47,984 bases of DNA from assembly GCA_019454675.1 (NCBI GenBank), contig JACFNV010000003.1:15231-63214 (forward strand), written 5' to 3'. A model generated the notes under the pieces. It saw only the letters and a list, made by a program, of their open reading frames with translations, was not told the origin of the DNA and searched no databases. The DNA comes from Gammaproteobacteria bacterium. Lineage in GTDB: Bacteria > Pseudomonadota > Gammaproteobacteria > Steroidobacterales > GCA-2729495. This document shows positions 16,435 through 25,313 of this stretch, one piece after another (the first letter of the stretch is position 1; every line of letters starts with the position of its first letter). Made by a program: the position numbers and the translations under genes.

Positions 16435-18209
16435 GGCGTGACTCCTGCGGTTGCCGGCCGGGGACCGGTCCCGGGCCCTCCCTGCTGGTTGCGTCCGGTG
16501 GTCCCCACCATGCGGGCATAGACACCACCTGCCGCAAGCAGCTCTGCATGGCTGCCCGATTCGAGCACCCGCCCCTCGCCCATGACGATGATGCGATCGG
16601 CCTTCTCCACGGTGGACAGGCGATGCGCGATGAGCAGCACCGTCTTGTTCTTTGTGAGCTTGTCGAGCGCCTCGTGGATGACCGTCTCGGTCTCGAGGTC
16701 GATCTGCGAGGTGGGCTCGTCGAGGATGATGATCGGCGCGTCCTTGAGCAGGGCACGGGCAATGGCCAGCCGCTGCACCTGCCCGCCCGAGAGCGACAGC
16801 CCGCGCTCGCCCACCAGGGTGTCGAAGCCCTGCGGCAGCGAGGCGATGTGGTCGTAGATGTTGGCGGCCTTGCAGGCGGCGACGAGATCGGCCTCGCTGG
16901 CCTCGGCACGCGCCACCCGCAGGTTGTCGGCGATGCTGCCGTAGAACAGGTAGGGATCCTGCGGCACCAGCGCCAGGTGGGCACGCACCCAGTCGGCGGG
17001 CACCTGGTCCATGGGCACATCGTCGAGCGCCAGCGTCCCGGAATCGGGGGCCAGGGTGCGCAGCACCAGGTTGGTGACCGTGGTCTTGCCCGAGCCGCTG
17101 TGGCCGACCAGCGCCACCGTCTCGCCGGGACGGATGTCCAGCGTGCAGCCGTTGACCGCCGGCCGGCCGGCATTGGCATAGCTGAACACCACGTCGCGCA
17201 GGCTCAGCGCCGGATTGGCCAGCAGCGGCCGCGAGTCGGCTGCCTCGGGATCCCTGACGCCGGGCTCCTCGGACAGGAAGCCGACGATCTTGCGGGCGAA
17301 CTCGCGACCGATGGCACCGGCGAAGAAGAAGGCGCCGATCAGTGTCAGCGGGGTAGCGAACTCGGCGCTTGCCAGCACCAGCGCCACCACCGCGCCGGGG
17401 CTGAGCGCGCCGGCATCGAGGCGCAGCAGCGAGACGATGGTCAGCACCGCGGTGGTGCCCAGTGCGAAGCCGAAGTCGACGAACAGCAGCATGGACTGGT
17501 TCACCAGCAGCAGCTTCATGGTCTCCTTGCGCTGCTTCTCGTTGGCGGCGTGCATCTGCGCACCGCGCACCTTGCCGAGGTTGAACATCTTCAGCGTCGC
17601 CATGCCCTGGATGGAGTCGAGGAACTGCGCACTCTGCTCGTTGTTGACCTCGGCATAGCGCTCGCTGACGCTGCGGAACTGCTTGGAGATCATGCCGAGG
17701 AACAGCGGCACCAGCGGGATGGAGACGATCAGCGCCAAGCCCACCACCCAGTCCACCCAGCCGATGAAGATGCACAGCAGCACCGGCGTGATGATGCCGA
17801 TCACGAACTGCACGAAATAGATGCCGTAGAAGATCTCGATCCAGTCCATGCCGTCGACGGCGATGTTCACCAGCTCGCCGGTGCGCTTCTTGTCGAGCAC
17901 CGCCGGCCCGAGGCGCAGGGCGTGCTGGTAGATCTTGTCGCGGATGGCGAGCTTGGTGAGCGAGGAGGCCTTGTACTGCGAGCTGCGATAGAGCCAGCCG
18001 AGCAGGAACTTGCCGGCGAGCAGGAAGGCCAGCAGCGGCGCCAGCGCCGGCAGCAGGTTCTCGCCGTGCCGCAGGCCGTCGATCAGCACGCCCAGCTGCC
18101 AATACAGCGCCAGGCTGAAGGCCAGGCCAAGGATGCCCACGCCGATGCCGGCGACGATCCACCGGCTGGTGGATTTGACGATCAGCCGCTTGTCGATGCC
18201 GAGAATCAT
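16431..18209 (-). CDS. ABC exporter half-transporter, first gene (permease plus ATPase)
   Basis: The 592-residue product starts at the ATG at 18209, with an excellent Shine-Dalgarno (GGAGG, six bases upstream); longer in-frame starts would read through the promoter and operator and are rejected. An exporter-type membrane domain (about 10-310) is followed by an ATPase with Walker A GHSGSGKTT (about 367-375), signature LSGGQVQR, Walker B IIILDEPTS and IAHRLST. Both half-transporters keep all ATPase motifs, so both sites look active. The loop sequence TGELVNIAVDGMDWIE resembles CydD-like subunits. The promoter region carries a perfect palindrome shared with the divergent MerR gene. Confidence 0.88.
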   Translation of the reverse strand: MILGIDKRLIVKSTSRWIVAGIGVGILGLAFSLALYWQLGVLIDGLRHGENLLPALAPLLAFLLAGKFLLGWLYRSSQYKASSLTKLAIRDKIYQHALRLGPAVLDKKRTGELVNIAVDGMDWIEIFYGIYFVQFVIGIITPVLLCIFIGWVDWVVGLALIVSIPLVPLFLGMISKQFRSVSERYAEVNNEQSAQFLDSIQGMATLKMFNLGKVRGAQMHAANEKQRKETMKLLLVNQSMLLFVDFGFALGTTAVLTIVSLLRLDAGALSPGAVVALVLASAEFATPLTLIGAFFFAGAIGREFARKIVGFLSEEPGVRDPEAADSRPLLANPALSLRDVVFSYANAGRPAVNGCTLDIRPGETVALVGHSGSGKTTVTNLVLRTLAPDSGTLALDDVPMDQVPADWVRAHLALVPQDPYLFYGSIADNLRVARAEASEADLVAACKAANIYDHIASLPQGFDTLVGERGLSLSGGQVQRLAIARALLKDAPIIILDEPTSQIDLETETVIHEALDKLTKNKTVLLIAHRLSTVEKADRIIVMGEGRVLESGSHAELLAAGGVYARMVGTTGRNQQGGPGTGPRPATAGVTP

Positions 18210-18270
18210 GCAGTACCTCCGTGGGATGCCGGCCGCCTTGCCGGTCAGTGCCCTGCCCCGGTTGGCGCAC

Positions 18271-18302
18271 AGCCTACACCTTGAACTATAGTTCAACGTC
18301 AA
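18271..18302 (-). promoter_or_regulatory. MerR-type promoter/operator of the ABC exporter operon
   Basis: A perfect 16-base palindrome TTGAACTATAGTTCAA occupies 18281-18296 between the divergent ABC and MerR genes. Read on the minus strand, it sits between a -35-like TTGACG (18302-18297) and a -10-like TAGGCT (18276-18271) separated by 20 bases. An over-long 19-20 base spacer holding the operator is the hallmark of promoters that MerR proteins activate by DNA untwisting. Confidence 0.7.
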
Positions 18303-18331
18303 CGGATGGCTGCCGGGGCGGGCAGGACGGC

Positions 18332-19093
18332 ATGAGAGAGAAGGCACTGACCATCGGCGCGCTGGCGCGGCGGCTCAACGTGAGCACCTCGGCGCTGCGC
18401 TTCTACGAGCGCGAGGGGCTGCTGGTACCGGCCCAGCGCTCGGCTTCGGGCTATCGCCTGTACCCGCCCAGCGCCGAGAAGACGCTGCTGTTCATCCGCC
18501 GCGCGCAGCGCCTGGGTTTCGCGCTCAGCGACATCAAGGCGCTGCTGGAAGCCGAAGGCAGGCGCGACGCCGGCAGCGAAGTCATGGACATCGCCGAGCA
18601 GCGCTTCCTCGACATCGAACGGCGGCTGACCGAGATGCTGGTGCTGCGCCACGAGCTGGAGTTCTTCCTCGAGGACCTCACCGAGCGCCTCGGCCGCGTG
18701 GCCGGGGACCAGGCCGGGCGCCTGTACCGCGACCTGCTCGACCGGGCATGCGACCACGACACCCACCACAAGGCCGCCTCCCCGCTCATCCGCCTCATGC
18801 AGCGCCTCGGCTGCGCGCTGGCAGGCGCCGAGCGCGAGGAGGTGTTCGCCACCCTGCGCGGCCGGCACCTGCACATCTGGCGCGACGACGATGGCTACTC
18901 GATCCTCGTCCCCGGCCCGGACCCGAAGATCGAGCGGGCGCTGCGCCAGCTGGCCGCCAGCGAGGCGGACTGCGAGGCGCACGTGGAACCGCACGTCAGC
19001 GAGGCCGAGGAAGGCTATCTGTTCCAGGCACGCGGGGCCAACGCCTTCCTGTTCGCGCAGCTGTTCCTCGCCCTCGAGTCGGCAGAGGCCTGA
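18332..19093 (+). CDS. MerR-family transcriptional regulator, probable activator of the ABC exporter
   Basis: The 253-residue protein starts MREKALTIGALARRLNVSTS at 18332. The N-terminal winged helix-turn-helix (about 6-75) has the family pattern SALRFYEREGLL and SGYRLYPPS, followed by the long dimerisation helix (about 85-120). The C-terminal effector region is about 110 residues, longer than in metal sensors such as ZntR. It contains a Cys/His cluster CDHDTHH (140-146) that could bind a metal or haem. Earlier in-frame starts would place the operator inside the coding region and are rejected. The gene is divergent from the ABC pair across the palindrome, the classic arrangement of a local regulator with its target. 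Confidence 0.88.
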   Translation: MREKALTIGALARRLNVSTSALRFYEREGLLVPAQRSASGYRLYPPSAEKTLLFIRRAQRLGFALSDIKALLEAEGRRDAGSEVMDIAEQRFLDIERRLTEMLVLRHELEFFLEDLTERLGRVAGDQAGRLYRDLLDRACDHDTHHKAASPLIRLMQRLGCALAGAEREEVFATLRGRHLHIWRDDDGYSILVPGPDPKIERALRQLAASEADCEAHVEPHVSEAEEGYLFQARGANAFLFAQLFLALESAEA

Positions 19094-19183
19094 ACCGCGC
19101 AATTGCGCGCCGCGGCGCGGACGGCTAGTCTGCGCGGCAGGTCAGAGCGGCCCGGGGGGGCCGACACCACCCAAGGAGTACCC

Positions 19184-20800
19184 ATGGCCCATGCTCCCGC
19201 GCCTGCCGGCGCACCGCGCGCCACCGGCATCCGCCGCCTGTTCATCCGCAAGACGGTGGAACAGATGCAGGCGGACAACGAGCACAGCGACCTGAAAAAG
19301 ACGCTGAGCGCCACCAATCTCATCCTGCTCGGCATCGGCTGCGTCATCGGTACCGGCATCTTCGTGCTGACCGGCCGCGCAGCGGCCGTCTTCGCCGGGC
19401 CGGGCATCATCATCTCCTTCGCCATCACCGGCACGCTGTGCATCTTCGTCGCGCTGTGCTACGCCGAACTGGCCTCCGTGCTGCCGGTATCGGGTTCCGC
19501 CTACTCCTATTCCTATGCCTCGATGGGGGAGCTGGCCGCCTGGATCATGGGGCTGCTGCTCGTCCTCGAATACGGCCTCGCCTCGGCCACGGTGGCGGTG
19601 GGCTGGTCGGGCTACCTGGTCAGCCTGCTGCAGGACATGGGCCTTCACCTGCCACCCGCACTGACTGCCGCTCCCGGGGTCGAGATCATCCGCGACGGCC
19701 AGGTCATCGGCCACGGGCTCATCAACCTGCCGGCGCTGCTGGCCATCGCCGCGGTCACCATGCTGCTGGTGGTGGGGCTCTCCGAGTCGGTGACGGTCAA
19801 CAACATCATCGTCGCCATCAAGCTGACGGTGGTCATCGCCTTCATCGTCATCGGCTTCTTCTACGTGGACACCCAGCTGCTGACGCCGCTGATCCCCGCG
19901 GAGATCCCGCCGCCGCCACCCGGCACCGAGCGCGGGCTGTGGGCCGACATCTGGCGCGCGCTGGTGGACGTCATGACCGCCAACAACACCTCGCGCTACG
20001 GCATCGGCGGGCTCATCGGCGGCGCTGCCACCATCTTCTTCGCCTACCTCGGCTTCGAGGCCGTCTCCACGGCGGGCACCGAGTCGCGCAACCCCTCGCG
20101 CGACATGCCCATCGGCATCCTCGGCACGCTGATCATCTGCACCGTGCTGTACATGCTCACGGCCGCGGTGCTGGTCGGCATCGTGCCCTACACCGAGCTC
20201 GACGACCCCGCGCCGATCGCCAAGGCGGTCAACCAGATCGGCCTGCCATGGTTTGCCATCCTCGTGAAGATCGGTGCCATCGCCGGCCTGTCCTCGGTGA
20301 TGCTGGTGCTGCTGTATGCGCAGACGCGCATCTTCTACACCATCGCTCGCGACGGCCTGCTGCCCGCGCCGCTCGCGGTGGTCCACCCGAAGTTCCGCAC
20401 GCCGTGGATCAACACCCTGCTGGTGGGCGCGGTGGTGGCCTGCGCGGCGGGCCTGCTGTCGCTCGATGCATTGGCGGACCTGACCAACATCGGCTCGCTG
20501 GCCGCCTTTGCCATCGTCTGCATCACCGTCATCTACCTGCGCGTCACGGCACCCGGCCTGCATCGGCCCTTCCGCGCCCCGCTGTCGCCGCTGGTGCCGC
20601 TGCTCGGCGCGGGCATGTGCCTGTTCCTGCTGATGTCGCTGATGGCCCAGACCACCACCCGCCATTTCTTCGTCGCCTACCTGGTCGGCGGCGTTGCCCT
20701 GTATTTCCTCTACGGCATGCGGCACTCGAAGCTCGGGCGGGGCGAGATCGTGATGGGCGGGGAGCCGCCCCCCGACCTGCCGCAGAAGCTCGGCGACTGA
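19184..20800 (+). CDS. APC-family amino-acid permease
   Basis: The 538-residue protein has a cytoplasmic N-terminus and about 12-14 membrane helices. The first helix carries GCVIGTGIFVLTGRAA, the APC substrate-binding signature, and AYSYSYASMGELAAWIMG and FFAYLGFEAVSTAGTESRNP are further family hallmarks of the cationic amino-acid transporter (YfnA/CAT) branch. It imports amino acids across the inner membrane by proton coupling. The ATG at 19184 follows AAGGAG at good spacing. It stands alone, 90 bases after the MerR gene. The substrate cannot be fixed from the sequence. Confidence 0.92.
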   Translation: MAHAPAPAGAPRATGIRRLFIRKTVEQMQADNEHSDLKKTLSATNLILLGIGCVIGTGIFVLTGRAAAVFAGPGIIISFAITGTLCIFVALCYAELASVLPVSGSAYSYSYASMGELAAWIMGLLLVLEYGLASATVAVGWSGYLVSLLQDMGLHLPPALTAAPGVEIIRDGQVIGHGLINLPALLAIAAVTMLLVVGLSESVTVNNIIVAIKLTVVIAFIVIGFFYVDTQLLTPLIPAEIPPPPPGTERGLWADIWRALVDVMTANNTSRYGIGGLIGGAATIFFAYLGFEAVSTAGTESRNPSRDMPIGILGTLIICTVLYMLTAAVLVGIVPYTELDDPAPIAKAVNQIGLPWFAILVKIGAIAGLSSVMLVLLYAQTRIFYTIARDGLLPAPLAVVHPKFRTPWINTLLVGAVVACAAGLLSLDALADLTNIGSLAAFAIVCITVIYLRVTAPGLHRPFRAPLSPLVPLLGAGMCLFLLMSLMAQTTTRHFFVAYLVGGVALYFLYGMRHSKLGRGEIVMGGEPPPDLPQKLGD

Positions 20801-20837
20801 GCCGGCACGGCTCCCGGGCGCTGCCCATGGCGGCTGC

Positions 20838-20861
20838 GCCCGGCGGTCGCAGCCGCCGGGC
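20838..20861 (+). terminator. GC-rich hairpin after the permease gene
   Basis: A perfect nine-base stem GCCCGGCGG / CCGCCGGGC with loop TCGCAG lies 38 bases after the permease stop. There is no T-run, so it may be a weak or Rho-assisted terminator or only an RNA-protecting hairpin. Confidence 0.4.
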
Positions 20862-20939
20862 CCCGTGGGCAGGCGGCGATTTCCTCCCCGGCACCCGGAC
20901 CATGGCCGGCCTGCGGGCGACCGATCCGGGGCAGGCAAC

Positions 20940-20971
20940 TTGACCCTCAACCTTGGTTGAAGGTTGATCAT
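20940..20971 (+). promoter_or_regulatory. MerR-type (ZntR/CueR-like) promoter of the P1B ATPase gene
   Basis: A -35 TTGACC (20940-20945) and -10-like GATCAT (20966-20971) are separated by 20 bases. The spacer holds the inverted repeat AACCTT / AAGGTT (20949-20965). This is the over-long spacer and dyad of heavy-metal MerR promoters. The dyad differs from the palindrome at 18281, so the regulator is probably a different MerR protein encoded elsewhere. Confidence 0.72.
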
Positions 20972-21013
20972 GGCGCGCAAACGGCCCCTTCGGGTCGCAG
21001 GAGGCGCTTCGCC

Positions 21014-23569
21014 ATGAGCCAGGTCCTCACCGCCGAAAACAATTCCGCCCAGCCACTGCGCGTCAAGATCACCGGCATGGACTGCGGCAGCTGCGCGCTG
21101 ACCATCGAGAACAGCATCCGCCAGCTGCCCGGCGTGAAATCCGTCGCGGTCAGCTTCACGACCGAATCGATGGAGCTCGAGGGCGATGCCACGCTGCAGC
21201 AAGTAGAGCAGCGCCTGCGCGAACTCGGCTACCGGCTGCAGGGTTCCACCCCGGCCGGACAGGCCACGGTCAGCGAGCCGCCACGCGGTGCCAGCGGATT
21301 CCTGCGTTTCCTGTGGGGCCAGGGCCGGCTGCGCCTGGCGCTGTTCATCACCGTGGTGATACTGGCCGGCATTCCGCTGCTGGCCGGACGCCCGCCCATC
21401 CTGTTCGGCATCACGCCGCTGGACTGGCTGTTCGGGCTGGCCGTGCTCATCACCGGCGTGCCCGTCTTCATCAAGGGGCTGCGGGCGCTGTTCTTCGCGC
21501 GGCACATGACCATCGACCTGCTGATGGCGGTCGCCGCGATGGGTGCGCTCGCCATCGGTGAAACCGGCGAGGCCGCCACCGTGATCCTGCTCTTCATCCT
21601 CGGCGAGGCACTGGAGGCCTACAGCGCCGAGCGGGCCCGCGGCTCCCTGCGCAGCCTGATGTCGCTGCAGCCGCAGGAGGCCACCGTCCTGCGCGAGCAT
21701 CGCGGCGCACACGGGCATGAGCACGAGCATGGCCATGACCACGCGCCCGCGGGGCACGATGATCATCATGACCATGACCATGACCATGACCACGACCACG
21801 ACCACGGGCATGCCCATGGGCATGACGGCTGCGGCCATGAAAACCACGATCATGCCGCCCATGACCACGGGCACGACCATGCCGCGCATGACCATGGGGA
21901 ACACGGGCACGCTACGCATGGTCACGATCATGGCCATGATCACGCCGGTTGTACGCATGACGACCACGGTCACGGCCATGCGGAGGCGGAGGCGGAGGCG
22001 GAGGCCGAGGTCCACTATCACCAGCTCGTCATCCCCGTGGACCAGGTCGAGGTCGGCGAGATGGTGCTGGTGCGCCCTGGCCAGCGCATCCCGGTGGACG
22101 GCGTCATCGCCCATGGCAGCTCCTCGATCAACCAGGCTGCGGTCACCGGCGAGAGCGAACCGGTCCTGCGCGGCGAGGGCGACGAGGTCATGGCCGGCAC
22201 GGTCAACGGCGAGGGCGCCCTCGAGATCCGCGTCACGCGGCCGGCGGGGGATGCCACCATCGCGCGCATCGCACGGCTGGTGGAGCAGGCGCAGGAGCTG
22301 CGCAGCCCGGCCGAGCGCTTCATCGACCGCTTTGCCCGCTGGTACACCCCGGCCGTGGTGCTGGCCGCCCTGCTGGTGGTTCTGGTGCCGGTACTGCTCT
22401 TCGGCCAGTCGCTCTTCGACCATGCCGACGGCACCCACGGCTGGCTCTACCGCGGCCTCACGCTGCTGATCATCGCCTGCCCCTGCGCGCTGGTGATCAG
22501 CATCCCGGTGACGGTGGTCAGCGGGCTGACGCGCCTCGCCAACCTGGGCGTGCTGGTCAAGGGTGGTGCACAACTCGACGAGCTGGCCGACATCCGCGCC
22601 ATCGCCTTCGACAAGACCGGCACCCTGACCTACGGCCGGCCCGAGGTCACCATCGTGCGCAGCAGCGACTGCGCACACCCCGAGCCCGTCGCCGAGGACT
22701 GCGCAAGCTGCGAGGACGTGGTGGCGCTGGCGGCCAGCGTCGAGCGCGCATCCGAGCATCCGGTGGCCCACGCCATCATGAGCGCCGCCACCACGCGCCA
22801 GCTGCAGCACCGCTACCAGGCCGCTGGGGTGACCGCGCACGCCGGGCGCGGCATCAGCGGCGAGCTTGGCAACGGCCTGACGATCGCCGTGGGCAGCGAT
22901 GCGCTGTTCGCCGGCAAGGCAGCCATCGATGCCCCGCTCTCGCAGCATGCCGAGGGCGCCCGCAGCAGCGGCCAGACGGTCATGTTCGTCGGCAAGGGCA
23001 ACGAGGTGGTGGGGCTCATCGGCGTGCGCGACGAGATCCGCGAGGCCAGTCGCAGCGCGCTGGCCGAGCTCAAGGCCATCCACCCGCCGGTGGCTGCCGT
23101 CATGCTCACCGGCGACAACCAGCAGGCAGCGGCGCGGGTCGCCACCGAGGTCGGCACCATCGACGAGGTACGTGCCAGCCTGCTGCCCGAGGGCAAGCTG
23201 CGCGCCATCGAGGAGCTGCGCCAGCGCTATGGCCGCGTGGCGATGGTGGGCGATGGCATCAACGACGCCCCGGCGCTGGCGCGCGCCGACATCGGCATCG
23301 CCATGGGCGCCGGCACCGCACAGGCCATGGAAACGGCCGATGTGGTGTTGATGCAGGACGATATCTCCCACGTACCGATGGAGCTGCGCATAGCCCGGCG
23401 CTCGCGCACCCTGGTGAAGCAGAACATCGCGCTCAGCCTGGGCCTCAAGATCGCGGTGCTGGTGCTGGCGGTGCCCGGCATCACCACGCTGTGGATGGCG
23501 GTGGTGGCGGACGTGGGCGCCACCATGCTGGTGACGCTCAACGGCATGCGCGCGCTGCGCGCGCGCTGA
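21014..23569 (+). CDS. Heavy-metal P1B-type ATPase (Zn/Cd/Pb exporter) with a long His-rich insertion
   Basis: The 851-residue protein has an N-terminal metal-binding domain (GMDCGSCALTIENS), then membrane helices, an actuator domain (TGES), the ion-site motif CPCALVIS, the phosphorylation motif DKTGTLT and the hinge GDGINDAP. GMDCxxC and CPC with downstream residues fit the ZntA/CadA branch. Between LQPQEATVLRE and VIPVDQVEVGEMVLV, inside the actuator domain, there is an insertion at about residues 228-336 with about 40 histidines. Such His-rich stretches usually sit at the N-terminus of these pumps. The ATG at 21014 follows AGGAGG; an in-frame TTG at 20957 lies inside the operator and is rejected. 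A MerR-type promoter precedes the gene. It exports divalent metal from the cytoplasm. Confidence 0.93.
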   Translation: MSQVLTAENNSAQPLRVKITGMDCGSCALTIENSIRQLPGVKSVAVSFTTESMELEGDATLQQVEQRLRELGYRLQGSTPAGQATVSEPPRGASGFLRFLWGQGRLRLALFITVVILAGIPLLAGRPPILFGITPLDWLFGLAVLITGVPVFIKGLRALFFARHMTIDLLMAVAAMGALAIGETGEAATVILLFILGEALEAYSAERARGSLRSLMSLQPQEATVLREHRGAHGHEHEHGHDHAPAGHDDHHDHDHDHDHDHDHGHAHGHDGCGHENHDHAAHDHGHDHAAHDHGEHGHATHGHDHGHDHAGCTHDDHGHGHAEAEAEAEAEVHYHQLVIPVDQVEVGEMVLVRPGQRIPVDGVIAHGSSSINQAAVTGESEPVLRGEGDEVMAGTVNGEGALEIRVTRPAGDATIARIARLVEQAQELRSPAERFIDRFARWYTPAVVLAALLVVLVPVLLFGQSLFDHADGTHGWLYRGLTLLIIACPCALVISIPVTVVSGLTRLANLGVLVKGGAQLDELADIRAIAFDKTGTLTYGRPEVTIVRSSDCAHPEPVAEDCASCEDVVALAASVERASEHPVAHAIMSAATTRQLQHRYQAAGVTAHAGRGISGELGNGLTIAVGSDALFAGKAAIDAPLSQHAEGARSSGQTVMFVGKGNEVVGLIGVRDEIREASRSALAELKAIHPPVAAVMLTGDNQQAAARVATEVGTIDEVRASLLPEGKLRAIEELRQRYGRVAMVGDGINDAPALARADIGIAMGAGTAQAMETADVVLMQDDISHVPMELRIARRSRTLVKQNIALSLGLKIAVLVLAVPGITTLWMAVVADVGATMLVTLNGMRALRAR
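21698..22021 (+). repeat. In-frame degenerate repeats encoding the His-rich insertion
   Basis: The DNA is built from tandem CATGAC / CACGAC / CATGGC hexamers (clearest at 21766-21805), followed by four or more GCGGAG hexamers (about 21980-22005) that encode Glu-Ala repeats. The repeats keep frame throughout. Expansion by slippage is a likely origin, and length may vary between strains. Confidence 0.8.
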
Positions 23570-23794
23570 AGGACGCAATGTCTTTCTGGCGGACCCGGGT
23601 CCCTCGCGACCCGGGCCCGCCGGGCGGCAGGCGCAAACCCGCGCATGGCGTCCCGCGGCAAGCAGGCACGGTCCGACCGTGTGCCCCCCAAGCCCGATCC
23701 AGGCTTCCGGCAACCGAAAATGGACGCCGGCCCATCGGCCGCTTGCGCTCCCCCGGGCCGGCCCTAACATGGCGGCCAACTACAGGAGGACGCC

Positions 23795-24400
23795 ATGAAA
23801 CTCTACTGCAGCCCCGGTGCCTGCTCGCTTGCCTCGCATATCGCCCTGCGCGAGGCAGGCCTTGCCTGCGAGATCGTGATGGTGGGCCGCGACAAGAAAA
23901 CTGCGGATGGCCGCGATTACAACGCCATCAACCCCAAGGGCTATGTGCCGGCCCTCGAGCTCGACGATGGCCAGGTGCTCACCGAGGGACCCACCATCCT
24001 GCAATACATCGCCGATCGCAGCCCGGCCTCGGGCCTCGCCCCCGCCGCCGGCAGCCTGCAGCGCTACCGGCTGCAGGAATGGCTGGGCTACATCAACTCG
24101 GAGGTCCACAAGGGCTTCGGGCCATTCTTCAACCCCGCTGCCACGCCCGCCATGAAGGAGGCCGCGATAGCAACCCTGTCCCGGCGGCTGGGCTTCATCG
24201 AGCAGGCGCTGGGGGACCGTCCCTTCCTGCTGGGCGAAGGCTTCTCGGTTGCCGATGCCTATCTTTTCGTCGTCCTCGGCTGGGGCCGGTATGCCAACGT
24301 GGATATCGGCCAGTGGCCACGGCTGAAAGCACTGCATGCGCGTGTCGCGGGGCGTCCGCGGGTGCAGGAGGCGATGAAGGAAGAAGGGTTGCTCAAGTAG
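23795..24400 (+). CDS. Glutathione S-transferase, beta-class-like
   Basis: The 201-residue protein has a thioredoxin-like N-terminal domain beginning MKLYCSPGACSLASHIALRE. Cys10 in SPGACS is the hallmark of bacterial beta-class GSTs, in place of the usual Tyr/Ser. The glutathione-binding motifs NPKGYVPALEL and TEGPTILQYIAD follow, then an all-helical C-terminal domain with SVADAYLFVVLGWG. It conjugates glutathione to electrophiles or reduces mixed disulfides in the cytoplasm. The start at 23795 is preceded by AGGAGG at good spacing. The 225 bases upstream hold no gene; a GGACCCGGGTCC palindrome at about 23593-23604 is the only visible structure. Confidence 0.93.
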   Translation: MKLYCSPGACSLASHIALREAGLACEIVMVGRDKKTADGRDYNAINPKGYVPALELDDGQVLTEGPTILQYIADRSPASGLAPAAGSLQRYRLQEWLGYINSEVHKGFGPFFNPAATPAMKEAAIATLSRRLGFIEQALGDRPFLLGEGFSVADAYLFVVLGWGRYANVDIGQWPRLKALHARVAGRPRVQEAMKEEGLLK

Positions 24401-24455
24401 GCAGCCGGGCACGCGGCACCGTCCCGCGGCGCTCGCAGGCAAACACCACGGCAGC

Positions 24456-25229
24456 TCAGCGGCGCCAGCGCTTCCCGTCATGCCCGGGGCGCTGGCGCCA
24501 GCCATGGTGCGGATGGCGGGCAAGCAGCACCGGATCGCGGAACAGCAGCACCAGCAGGGCACCGGCTGCAAAGCCGCCCACATGCGCCCAGAAGGCGACG
24601 CCACCCCCCGTGCCACCCAGCGCATCCACGCCACCGAGCAACTGGATCAGGAACCAGTAGGCCAGCATCCAGAAGGCGGGCAGGGTGAAGCTCGTCACGT
24701 AGAAGCCCAGCCACAGCAGCATTTCGACGCGCACCCGCGGATACAGCACCACGTAGGCGCCCATCACTCCGCCGATGGCACCCGAGGCGCCGACCATGGG
24801 CACGCCCGATGCCGGGTTGGCGGCGATCTGCAGCCCCGCCGCGGCCGCGCCGCAGAGCAGGTAGAAGGCCGCGAAACGCAGGTGGCCCATGGCGTCTTCC
24901 ACGTTCTTGCCGAAAATCCACAGGAACCACATGTTGCCGATGAGATGCAGCCAGCCACCGTGGAGGAACATGTGGCTGAGCAGCGTGAACCAGTCGGGCC
25001 TGCCGGTCGCGATGCAGAGCGTGGCCGGGCCCAGCCGCACGGCGGCGCCGGCAGGCAGGCTGCCGAGCAGCTCGCCCGGCACCAGGCCCAGCGTGCATAC
25101 CGAGCGCGACAGCGCGGGCTCCGTGCCCAGGCCCTGGACGAGCAGCCAGGCAAGCAGGTTCAGGCCGATGATGAGCAGCACCGCACGGGGCGTGAGGAAA
25201 TGCGGGTTGTCGTCGCGAATGGGTATCAA
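24456..25229 (-). CDS. Rhomboid-family intramembrane serine protease
   Basis: Read from a TTG at 25229, the 257-residue protein begins MIPIRDDNPHFLTPRAV, the near-universal start of this rhomboid subgroup, with GGAGTG upstream as Shine-Dalgarno. The longer frame upstream is antisense to the divergent DsbA-like gene and is rejected. Six membrane helices are predicted. The catalytic dyad is Ser149 in VGASGAIGG and His216 in AFWAHVGGF; the HGGWLHLIGNMWFLWIFG segment is the conserved helix-2 region. It cleaves membrane proteins within or near the bilayer; the substrate is unknown. The His/Arg-rich tail is cytoplasmic. It is convergent with the GST gene. Confidence 0.93.
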   Translation of the reverse strand: MIPIRDDNPHFLTPRAVLLIIGLNLLAWLLVQGLGTEPALSRSVCTLGLVPGELLGSLPAGAAVRLGPATLCIATGRPDWFTLLSHMFLHGGWLHLIGNMWFLWIFGKNVEDAMGHLRFAAFYLLCGAAAAGLQIAANPASGVPMVGASGAIGGVMGAYVVLYPRVRVEMLLWLGFYVTSFTLPAFWMLAYWFLIQLLGGVDALGGTGGGVAFWAHVGGFAAGALLVLLFRDPVLLARHPHHGWRQRPGHDGKRWRR

Positions 25230-25313
25230 GGCGGCACTCCGGGCGGATGGCGCAGCATAACGCCACCCCGGGCGGCATCGGTTACCATGGGGCCACAGCC
25301 GCAGGACATCCCG

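Noticed and set aside
14389-18284. Two long plus-strand frames (710 and 578 codons)
   Set aside because: Both are antisense to the ABC exporter pair, which carries complete ATPase motifs.
20957-21013. Upstream TTG start for the P1B ATPase
   Set aside because: It would lie inside the MerR-type promoter; ATG at 21014 has a good Shine-Dalgarno sequence.
21698-22021. Tandem repeats considered as a CRISPR or satellite array
   Set aside because: Repeats are short hexamers, in frame and encode a His-rich loop within an intact protein.
19142-23779. A 1545-codon open frame on the minus strand
   Set aside because: It is antisense to the APC permease and P1B ATPase, both of which have full family motifs. 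Its composition (His/Gln/Asp/Arg-rich, no domains) is that of a GC-rich shadow frame.
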